Assembly: GCA_964428185.1 (NCBI GenBank)
Contig: CAYRXH010000045.1
Location: 1-19,616 of the forward strand
Direction of reading: 5' to 3'
Source: CAYMAZ01 sp964428185
Lineage (GTDB): Bacteria > Bacteroidota > Bacteroidia > Bacteroidales > DTU049
DNA length: 19,616 nt
Part shown: positions 8,733 to 15,223 of the stretch, piece after piece
Layout of the letters: every line of letters starts with the position of its first letter
Numbering within the stretch: position 1 is the first letter of the stretch
Notes under the pieces: model-generated
The model's database searches: none
What the model was told of the DNA's origin: nothing
Seen by the model: the letters and a program-made list of their open reading frames with translations, nothing else
Position numbers and translations under genes: made by a program

Positions 8733-9457
8733 TAAGGCATGATGGAAAGTCCAACAGAAACAGGGTACATCTGTGGTCCTTTATCCTTCTCAAAAACAGG
8801 AGTCATATTGTAAGATCCACATAGGCTGATCCACCTATAAGCTATTCTGATTGTCGGACCATAACGAAGATTTTCAAAATTCTGATGTTTGTATTCCTTA
8901 AACTTAATTTCATTGTCTGATCCGGTTATAAAATCATCACCCACATACTTGGTATGCTCCTGAATAAGTAGTCCAAGTTTAAATCCTGCATAAATCTTAA
9001 ACGGATGCACACTTTTCGTTCTGAATCTGAACTCAATGGGCGATTCAATATAAGTGAGTGTCAGTTTATTGATTTTATATGAAATATCCTTGGTCTGGCC
9101 GCCAAACGTCACTGTTGCAGGGATAGTCATAAATTCTGTATTTCCAGCAGTATCAACTGTAAGAAGTCCGTCAGTATGCATATTGTGAACACTTATGCCA
9201 ACACCCAATGCAAATGAAAAATTGGAATTCCCAAGGGGAAAATCCTGAAATGAAGTATATGCAACTCCGGGTTGAATTGATTTAAAATTCAGGCCATCTG
9301 GCACATCCTGCCACATATCATAAAACACATCCAGAACCACCCTGTCGGTTTTCTTAAGCCTTGTTGAAGAACCTGATTCGCCTTCTTCCTGTGCAAAAGA
9401 AGTTATACAGAATAAAGCTACAATAAAACTAAAAACTGCTTTTTTCATATCTCTCAA
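8729..9457 (-). CDS. Outer-membrane beta-barrel protein
   Basis: This is a 242-residue exported protein. The signal peptide is MRDMKKAVFSFIVALFCITSFAQ, cleaved near residue 22. The rest has alternating short strands, such as NFSFALGVGISVHNMH, IEFRFRTKSVHPFKIYAGFKLGLLI and YGPTIRIAYRWISLCGSYNMTPVF. It ends VSVGLSIMPY with a terminal aromatic residue, as expected of an outer-membrane barrel. It resembles the PorT-like/OMP_b-brl small barrels common in Bacteroidota. I cannot assign a specific function. ATG at 9457 or at 9448 (MKKAVF) could be the start. It has its own -7 box upstream and is convergent with the rpoN unit. Confidence 0.8.
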   Translation of the reverse strand: MRDMKKAVFSFIVALFCITSFAQEEGESGSSTRLKKTDRVVLDVFYDMWQDVPDGLNFKSIQPGVAYTSFQDFPLGNSNFSFALGVGISVHNMHTDGLLTVDTAGNTEFMTIPATVTFGGQTKDISYKINKLTLTYIESPIEFRFRTKSVHPFKIYAGFKLGLLIQEHTKYVGDDFITGSDNEIKFKEYKHQNFENLRYGPTIRIAYRWISLCGSYNMTPVFEKDKGPQMYPVSVGLSIMPY

Positions 9458-9480
9458 TTTAAATTGTAATTTTTTATTGT

Positions 9481-9488
9481 CAAAAGTA
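9481..9488 (-). promoter_or_regulatory. Putative -7 box for the outer-membrane barrel gene
   Basis: The minus strand reads TACTTTTGAC, an exact TAnnTTTG match 23 nt before the ATG at 9457. No -33 TTTG is evident. Confidence 0.45.
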
Positions 9489-9559
9489 ATACTTTTTTCT
9501 TGAAGTTATATCAGCCAGTCAGAAAATATTCCGTAATTCTATCTCCTAAAAAAGATTCA

Positions 9560-10078
9560 CTAAAAATGAATACTGTAAAACATGTTCATCACCGCATTGG
9601 TCATTTGATCAGCCAGATTTTCAGGGATTCTTGCCGTAACAATTAATGTTCTGCTGTCACTTCCTCCTGCAAATATTATTACCCTGAAGGATACCGGCAC
9701 TGCTCCATTTTGATCTTTTATGGTTTACTTGCAGATAAATTTAATTGCAGCAGTACCATCAGGTAACTCCTGGTCCTGTTGAATCATCAGCATCAGATTT
9801 CTGTAACTGAAATACGTCTGTTCATAACTTTTTTTCAGAATAGGACACCCTGAATCATCCACTGTTTCAACCACAACAACAGTCTCTGTACCAGCATTAA
9901 AAAGAACAGGTGATCCATCCTCATTGGTCAGCAACTCGTAATGTTCAGGTACGGCAATAAATATTTCAGTCCTAGGGAACAGAATTTCTTCCTGTCCAAA
10001 AACAGAACTCTCAAATAATAAAAGCATAGCAACTTGCAAAGAAGCTGATAGCCGGCAGTTTAAACTCATTGACTTCAT
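9560..10078 (-). pseudogene. Secreted protein gene split by in-frame TAA
   Basis: The first part (10078 to 9725) encodes 117 residues. A signal peptide ends in SSVFGQ, followed by RTEIFIAVPEHYELLTNEDGS. It stops at TAA 9727-9725. The same frame continues without another stop for 54 more residues, TIKDQNGAVPVSFRVIIFAG and onwards to MNMFYSIHF, ending at TAG 9562-9560. The continuation reads like the second half of the same small secreted domain: a strand ending at the TAA, a short turn, strands FRVIIFAGG and TLIVTARIP, then a final helix. The intact product would be about 172 residues. The simplest reading is a recent nonsense mutation, for example CAA or AAA to TAA. The gene lies between the OMP barrel and the divergent phospho-sugar mutase. 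Function unknown. Confidence 0.7.
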
Positions 10079-10206
10079 GATAAATTTTGTTTAAACATAC
10101 AATTACTGTTAACTGATACAATATTTTAAATATTTTCCGGAAAATGAGTGTATTTTCAAATAAAAAAGTTCAAGCCCGGATATTAATTCGTTCAAATGAA
10201 TTTGTC

Positions 10207-10214
10207 TAAATTTG
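10207..10214 (+). promoter_or_regulatory. Putative -7 box for the phospho-sugar mutase
   Basis: TAAATTTGC is an exact TAnnTTTG match ending 15 nt before the ATG at 10230. A possible in-frame TTG start at 10212 lies inside this box, which favours the ATG. The predicted leader would be very short, about 9-10 nt. Confidence 0.5.
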
Positions 10215-10229
10215 CAGAAAAAGTGGTCT

Positions 10230-11969
10230 ATGAACAGTCAAAGAACAGAAATTCTGAAGCGGTGGCTAGCATCTGAATCCATCGAAGATAAGGATAAGGA
10301 AGAAATCATTAGCATGCAAAATAATTTTCCGGAACAACTGGAAGACGCATTTTTTACTGACCTGGAATTCGGAACCGGAGGTTTGCGTGGTGTGATGGGG
10401 CTTGGCACCAACAGAATGAACAGATATACCGTTGGAATGGCCACTCAGGGGCTTTCCAATTATCTGATAAAACAGTTTATTGGACAGACAATATCAGTTG
10501 TTATTGCAAGAGATTCACGAAACCATTCACAGTTTTTCTGTGATGTAAGTGCTGCTGTACTTTCAGCAAACGGGATTCAGGTATATGTGTTTGATGACAT
10601 CAGACCTACTCCTGAATTGTCATTTGCATTGAGGGAACTTGGATGCAATGCAGGGATTATGATTACAGCTTCACATAATCCGAAAGAATATAACGGATAT
10701 AAGGTTTACTGGAATGACGGTGGCCAGCTGGTTCCACCACACGATGAAGGCGTGATTGGTGAAGTAAAAAAAATAAAATCTCCAGATGAAGTAAACTTTT
10801 TTGGAAACTCAAATCTCATTTCAGTCATAGGGCGTGAAATTGATGAAAGGTACTTTTCCAAATTAAAAACAGTAAGTATGAATCCCGAACTGGCAAAGCG
10901 GTTTTCAGACATAAAAATCGTGTATTCACCTCTTCATGGAACCGGATACAAGATATTGCCCGAAGCACTGAAGCGGTTTGGTTTTCAAAGTGTTATAGAA
11001 GTCTCTCCGCAAAACATTCCCGATGGAAATTTTCCAACGGTAGTTTCCCCCAATCCTGAGGAAAAAGCTGGTTTGCAGTTTTGTATTGAAAAAGCAGCTG
11101 AAACCGGAGCAGCTATTTTTATGGCTACAGATCCTGATGCTGACAGACTGGGAGTTGGAGTGAGGCTGCGAGACGGAAGCTATGAATTGCTGAACGGCAA
11201 TCAGACTGCTGCTGTTCTCACTTATTATCTTCTTCATTCAATGAAAGAACAAGGGTTAATCAATGAGAAGAAGATGGTTGTTAAAACTATTGTGACAACT
11301 GATTTGCTCAACGACATTTCGCTCGCTTACGGTGTGAAGTGTTTTGAGGTACTCACAGGTTTCAAATATATTGCTGATCTTATCAGGGTGTATGAAGGAA
11401 AATATGAATACATCTGTGGCGGCGAAGAGAGTTACGGATTTTTGGCCGGAGATTTTATCAGGGACAAAGATGCAGTCATGACAGCCTGTCTTGTTGCTGA
11501 GGCAACAGCATGGGCAGCATCACAGGGGAAAAATCTCTCTGAAATTCTCATGGATATTGCTTTACGGTTTGGACTATATCGTGAAGGACTAGTTTCACTG
11601 ACAAAAAAAGGAATTTCAGGGATGCAGGAAATTTCAGCCATGATGGGGTGTTTCAGGGCTACTATTCCGATTTCTTTAGCCGGTCGCAAGATTGTGAAAG
11701 TTCTTGATTACTATCTGCAAAAATCCACTGATCTGCTCACCGCAACACACTCAGCCATTGAACTGCCCGTGTCCAATGTGATACAGTATATTCTGGAAGA
11801 TGGATCCAAAATCACCATGAGACCCTCAGGTACTGAACCAAAGATTAAATTCTATTTCAGCGTAAAGGGGACTTTGAACAAGCTGAATGAGTATGAATCA
11901 ATGTGCAATAAACTGGATCAATATATTGAGCAACTGAAAAAAGAGCTGGGTATAAAGAGTGGATTATAA
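10230..11969 (+). CDS. Phosphoglucomutase/phosphomannomutase (phospho-sugar mutase)
   Basis: This alpha-D-phosphohexomutase interconverts hexose 1- and 6-phosphates through a phosphoserine and Mg2+. From the ATG at 10230 it has 579 residues, the long form found in Bacteroidota and Firmicutes (PgcA-like). Domains run in the usual order. FGTGGLRGVMGLGTNRMN at 47-64 opens domain 1. The catalytic loop TASHNP at 146-151 has Ser148. ATDPDADRLG at 299-308 carries the metal-binding Asp301, 303 and 305. GGEESYG at 397-403 is the sugar-specificity loop, and RPSGTEPKIKFY at 531-542 is the phosphate-binding loop. All key residues are present. Motifs alone cannot separate glucose from mannose preference. 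It stands alone, with its own -7 box. Confidence 0.95.
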   Translation: MNSQRTEILKRWLASESIEDKDKEEIISMQNNFPEQLEDAFFTDLEFGTGGLRGVMGLGTNRMNRYTVGMATQGLSNYLIKQFIGQTISVVIARDSRNHSQFFCDVSAAVLSANGIQVYVFDDIRPTPELSFALRELGCNAGIMITASHNPKEYNGYKVYWNDGGQLVPPHDEGVIGEVKKIKSPDEVNFFGNSNLISVIGREIDERYFSKLKTVSMNPELAKRFSDIKIVYSPLHGTGYKILPEALKRFGFQSVIEVSPQNIPDGNFPTVVSPNPEEKAGLQFCIEKAAETGAAIFMATDPDADRLGVGVRLRDGSYELLNGNQTAAVLTYYLLHSMKEQGLINEKKMVVKTIVTTDLLNDISLAYGVKCFEVLTGFKYIADLIRVYEGKYEYICGGEESYGFLAGDFIRDKDAVMTACLVAEATAWAASQGKNLSEILMDIALRFGLYREGLVSLTKKGISGMQEISAMMGCFRATIPISLAGRKIVKVLDYYLQKSTDLLTATHSAIELPVSNVIQYILEDGSKITMRPSGTEPKIKFYFSVKGTLNKLNEYESMCNKLDQYIEQLKKELGIKSGL

Positions 11970-11985
11970 AGTCTTATTAAGAAGT

Positions 11986-12024
11986 CTTTGTGATCTTTGT
12001 GCAAAAAACTCTGAGAACTTTGTG
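11986..12024. repeat. Degenerate CTTTGTG repeat element
   Basis: CTTTGTG occurs three times at 11986-11992, 11995-12001 and 12018-12024, within AAGTCTTTGTGATCTTTGTG and the following 25 bases. It lies between the convergent mutase and Omp85-type genes. A related AATCTTTGTGAGATT occurs on the minus strand near 14683-14700. Similar CTTTGTG-rich sequence is common in intergenic DNA of some bacteria. I have no function for it. Confidence 0.4.
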
Positions 12025-12117
12025 GTTCAATATAAACTGAATTTCATAAAAAGTTTTCTTAAATCATCCTATCACGACCGAGAGAAAATAGGGAAACATT
12101 TTTTTTCATTTCACCTA

Positions 12118-13443
12118 CTAAAACAACCAGTTTGTTCCGATATACAATCCGCTTTTACCGTCCTGAGCATTGAGCGCACGCCCGTAATTAATGGCTAGCA
12201 CAAAATTTTCGTTCAGAGCGATATGCAGACCACAACCTGCTGTAAGATGGATGGTCTCCTTTGATGAATTGTAGTAATTATCCAGAACAGTTCCGCTTAT
12301 CGTTCTCCAACTTTCAATTCTTTTCACAATCATTCCGGCATCCATAAAAGGATTGAGGGCAATATACACGTTTTGCTTTGCAGCAATAAATTTGAAGATT
12401 TTGTATCTGAACTCAAAATTTCCGTAAGTGATTCCATCTCCCACTAATCTGTTTCTCATGATTCCCCGCAGAGATTTAGCACCACCTAAGCCCTCAGTGA
12501 TTGTAGAAGGAGAATATGAACTGATAAGCAGGGGTTGAAAGTAAAAAGGAGCATCTCCGTCAATAGTTGTCTGAAACCCAAGTCTGAAAACAAAAGTAAG
12601 TCTGTCTTTAAGCAGAGTAAAATATTGTCTGTGGGTGACTACAAATTTTGTAAAAGCGTTTTCTGTGTTTCCGAAAAATCGTGGTGCGGTCATTATGATA
12701 GCTTCAGACCAGATTCCCCTGGATGGATTGGCTTCAATATCTCGTGTATCATATATCAATCCAGCTTTCAGTAGCTTCAGGCTGCCTCCATCAGCTTCGT
12801 TTTCAGGAATAATATTGTTTTCCACATAGAGGTCATATAATGTTACTGTATCGGGGAGCAGGTCATCAGGGTCTTTTCCTTTGTTGAGACGATCAATGTC
12901 AACTGTTCCGATCTGATATCCATAGAATGCACCTCCTGCAAGCCAACGAAATTCTTTGGATGTTATATTCCCCTGAAAATCAGCGTATCCTCTCAACATT
13001 TTCCGTTCATGGCGGTAAAACATTCGTGAAATATATTCATCTGAGTTTTCATCTGCAACTTCGGGAATATAAAATGCCTCGGCACCGTTAAACCCATAAA
13101 AATCCAGCGCCTGTTCGGTAAGCCAGCTCAGGTCTGCAGTCACTCTGATGTCTTTTCCCCTGAACAGGTGTCCTGAATCAAAGAAAAGCTGATTCAAACC
13201 ACCACCTTTGGTTGTCCGGGCAATTTCAAGATAAATGGAATGCTTGTAATTGGGATAAGTCGAGCCATCTCCGAAATTATAAAAATTGACAAGCCCGCCG
13301 TATTTGAAACCCAGGTCACTGTCAAAAGCCACTGAAGGGAGAAGACCCAGAGTCCATCCTGTTTTGATGTTGACAGTATCTGTTTGCGAAATGAGATGAA
13401 TGAAAGAAATGTGAAAAAGCAGAATCAGAGTAATTTTTTTCAT
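12118..13443 (-). CDS. Omp85-superfamily outer-membrane barrel without POTRA domains
   Basis: This is a 441-residue exported protein with signal peptide MKKITLILLFHISFIHLISQ. The mature part is a beta-barrel of the BamA/TamA surface-antigen (D15) type. AGLIYDTRDIEANPSRGIWSE at 227-247 is the conserved start of the barrel's second half. GGAKSLRGIMRNRLVGDG at 320-337 carries the LRG-x5-R signature of the barrel-lid loop, and the chain ends NWLF. There is no space for POTRA repeats before the barrel: only about 20-30 residues separate the signal peptide from the first strands. That argues against a core BamA assembly role and suggests a small translocation pore or a solitary barrel. It starts 14 nt after the DUF819 permease gene, so the two form a likely operon. 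Confidence 0.85.
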   Translation of the reverse strand: MKKITLILLFHISFIHLISQTDTVNIKTGWTLGLLPSVAFDSDLGFKYGGLVNFYNFGDGSTYPNYKHSIYLEIARTTKGGGLNQLFFDSGHLFRGKDIRVTADLSWLTEQALDFYGFNGAEAFYIPEVADENSDEYISRMFYRHERKMLRGYADFQGNITSKEFRWLAGGAFYGYQIGTVDIDRLNKGKDPDDLLPDTVTLYDLYVENNIIPENEADGGSLKLLKAGLIYDTRDIEANPSRGIWSEAIIMTAPRFFGNTENAFTKFVVTHRQYFTLLKDRLTFVFRLGFQTTIDGDAPFYFQPLLISSYSPSTITEGLGGAKSLRGIMRNRLVGDGITYGNFEFRYKIFKFIAAKQNVYIALNPFMDAGMIVKRIESWRTISGTVLDNYYNSSKETIHLTAGCGLHIALNENFVLAINYGRALNAQDGKSGLYIGTNWLF

Positions 13444-13457
13444 GATAGTTCACAGAT

Positions 13458-14618
13458 TTAAAAGTGAAAAGAATGAAGAATCCAGGCAATTGAAATGCCG
13501 AGGTAATTACCGATGGCATAACCGATGATACCCACGGTGAGTCCGGAAAGAATAATTTCCTTGTTTTTCAGTGATGCAGCAACCACAGGAACAAAAGGAG
13601 GAGAACATGCAAGGGCTGTGGAAACAATGATTACATTATCTGCATCCACTTTGAAAACACGAGCAAGAAGTACATGTAAAAAGAATGATCCAAAAACACA
13701 AACAGTAATATAGAGTAAAAGATCCAGTGCTACAAATTCAAAATTGCTGAAGTCGGCCATGGATGCCACAACAATGCTGAAAATAAGTATCAGATACATG
13801 CCTGCATCGAATGTTTTTTTAACTCTGTTAAGGTGCGGAATTAATGAGGCAGCGATGCCCAAAGTAGTTATTGTGAGGATGGCAACTGCCATTGAGGAAT
13901 TTTCAGGGACAATCATACTCAAGCCTCCGCCCAAAGCAAATATTACAACCGATACTCCAATTGCTCCTGAAAGGGGAACAATGATTTTTCTGGAGAACAC
14001 TGAAAAAAACGGGTCTTTCGGTTGTATTTCAGTGATATCATAATTGTTTTGATCGGGTTTTCCCGTAAAACGGTATGGTCTGAGCCACAACAACAATATT
14101 CTCTGAGCAACAGACATTACAAATAACAGAAAAATGGCACTTAGGATCATGTCATAGGTATGGGTCAGAATATAGGTTTCATTGGCAACTCCCAATGCCA
14201 GTTTGATGGCTGCCAGATTGGGTGTGCCCCCTGTATATACTCCAGTAAGCATCCCCGCCACTTTCCATGATTCCTCAATGTGTTGGCCAAAAAGGTAAAA
14301 ACCTCCGATCACCGGAATGAGCAGAGAAATAATGCCCAGAATCATAGAAAGTAAAGTGTTTTTCAATCCGGATATCCATTGCTTGACATTCATTGAAAAA
14401 AGCAGAAGAGGAAGTGCAAGTGGAATTGTGACAGTTGTGAGAAGGTTTTGTATTTCTCTGTGATGTTCCTCAAGCAACCCAACATTCCCCAACACAAGAC
14501 CTGCAACATAAGCGATCAGCACTGACCCGATTTTCGATGCGACAGATGATCTCCATGTGAGATAGAGAATTGCCATAGGTGTTAGGATATAAAAAAGAAT
14601 CAGAAAGACTGAAATCAT
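13458..14618 (-). CDS. DUF819 family integral membrane protein
   Basis: This is a 386-residue protein with about ten hydrophobic segments and short loops, placed in the inner membrane. Recognisable DUF819 (YjcL-like) blocks are GLVLGNVGLLEEH near 40-52, TIPLALPLLLFSMNVKQW near 69-86, and MLTGVYTGGTPNLAAIKLALGV near 123-144. The C-terminus has a matching glycine-rich repeat, and the family appears to have two inverted halves as in transporters. The substrate is not known for the family. The gene begins a two-gene unit with the Omp85-type barrel. A TAnnTTTG box lies 14 nt upstream, giving a very short leader. Confidence 0.88.
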   Translation of the reverse strand: MISVFLILFYILTPMAILYLTWRSSVASKIGSVLIAYVAGLVLGNVGLLEEHHREIQNLLTTVTIPLALPLLLFSMNVKQWISGLKNTLLSMILGIISLLIPVIGGFYLFGQHIEESWKVAGMLTGVYTGGTPNLAAIKLALGVANETYILTHTYDMILSAIFLLFVMSVAQRILLLWLRPYRFTGKPDQNNYDITEIQPKDPFFSVFSRKIIVPLSGAIGVSVVIFALGGGLSMIVPENSSMAVAILTITTLGIAASLIPHLNRVKKTFDAGMYLILIFSIVVASMADFSNFEFVALDLLLYITVCVFGSFFLHVLLARVFKVDADNVIIVSTALACSPPFVPVVAASLKNKEIILSGLTVGIIGYAIGNYLGISIAWILHSFHF

Positions 14619-14631
14619 TATGATTTTTTTT

Positions 14632-14639
14632 CAAAATTA
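14632..14639 (-). promoter_or_regulatory. Putative -7 box for the DUF819-barrel unit
   Basis: The minus strand reads TAATTTTG, an exact TAnnTTTG match 13 nt before the ATG at 14618. Transcripts would be almost leaderless. No -33 TTTG is visible. Confidence 0.45.
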
Positions 14640-14739
14640 GAAAATCTTTTCACTTGTTTTCTATGATCATTGCTAAAAATACCGGAATCTCACAAAGATT
14701 ACGGATAATAAAGTAAATGTATATAAAGTCAATAGTGGC

Positions 14740-15012
14740 TTACTTGCTGAATGCAGTCAGAATTGAAGGATGATTCCCCTCATTAAACCTGAAAGCAAAA
14801 TCAGGAGCTTAGAAATCTGCAAACATCCCTTCAGGAGTACTGACCTGCTGAATACTGAATTCGGTGAATGAAAATCCGTCCGTAAATGTCAACCCATTTT
14901 TGTTTTCGATTCTGAGACCATTGTTTTCGGTCTGTAATACAATGCGTTGCTGGGCATTCGCAATACATAATACTGACAAAATCAGCATTAGTAAGATGAT
15001 AAACTTTTTCAT
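14740..15012 (-). pseudogene. Remnant of a secreted protein gene with in-frame TAA
   Basis: The ATG at 15012 starts a clear signal peptide, MKKFIILLMLILSVLCIANAQ, followed by QRIVLQTENNGLRIENKNG and FSIQQVSTPEGMFADF. It stops at TAA 14811-14809 after 67 residues. The frame then continues as APDFAFRFNEGNHPSILTAF and ends at TAA 14742-14740. The pattern of a strand, then VSTPEG-F, then an aromatic-rich stretch, then NEGN-P resembles the N-terminal propeptide of gingipain-like (peptidase C25) and other large Bacteroidota secreted proteins. Those normally run to hundreds of residues. Here no downstream domains remain, so I read it as a truncated, decayed gene. A functional 67-residue secreted peptide cannot be excluded. 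Confidence 0.5.
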
Positions 15013-15080
15013 GGGTAATTGTTTAAGTAGAAAAATATCCATATTCTTTCTTATATAACACAATTTAGAACTGTATTTTT

Positions 15081-15114
15081 TTCATAAAGTTGCTTTGTAT
15101 TCATAAAACTGCTT
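15081..15114. repeat. Two imperfect 15-nt direct repeats, 19-nt period
   Basis: TTCATAAAGTTGCTT (15081-15095) and TTCATAAAACTGCTT (15100-15114) differ at two positions and are spaced 19 nt start to start, nearly two helical turns. They lie in the divergent region between the secreted remnant and the large dehydrogenase, upstream of its -7 box. They could be paired operator sites. No regulator gene is adjacent. Confidence 0.35.
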
Positions 15115-15181
15115 AAAAAATCAATCATTTCCATTACATTTTTTTATTTGATATTTTTTTAATGTTTCAAATCAAAACATA

Positions 15182-15189
15182 TAATTTTG
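15182..15189 (+). promoter_or_regulatory. Putative -7 box for the fused dehydrogenase
   Basis: TAATTTTGC is an exact TAnnTTTG match 34 nt before the ATG at 15224. A TTTG at 15147-15150 is 31 nt upstream, too far for a normal -33 element. Confidence 0.45.
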
Positions 15190-15223
15190 CCAGTGTTGAA
15201 ATTTTATATCCAAACAAACTATC

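Noticed and set aside
8721..8740. Terminator between the convergent genes
   Set aside because: The stop codons overlap by 4 nt and I see no GC-rich hairpin followed by a T-run there.
10212..10229. TTG start for the phospho-sugar mutase
   Set aside because: This TTG lies inside the predicted -7 box, so it would be at or before the transcription start. The ATG at 10230 fits better.
12061..12117. CCTAT/ATAGG hairpin followed by a run of T as a terminator
   Set aside because: The stem is only 5 bp with a 15-nt loop, too weak to call.
11959..12198. Plus-strand 79-residue frame after the mutase
   Set aside because: It starts inside the mutase end, translates the CTTTGTG repeat, and runs antisense into the Omp85-type gene end.
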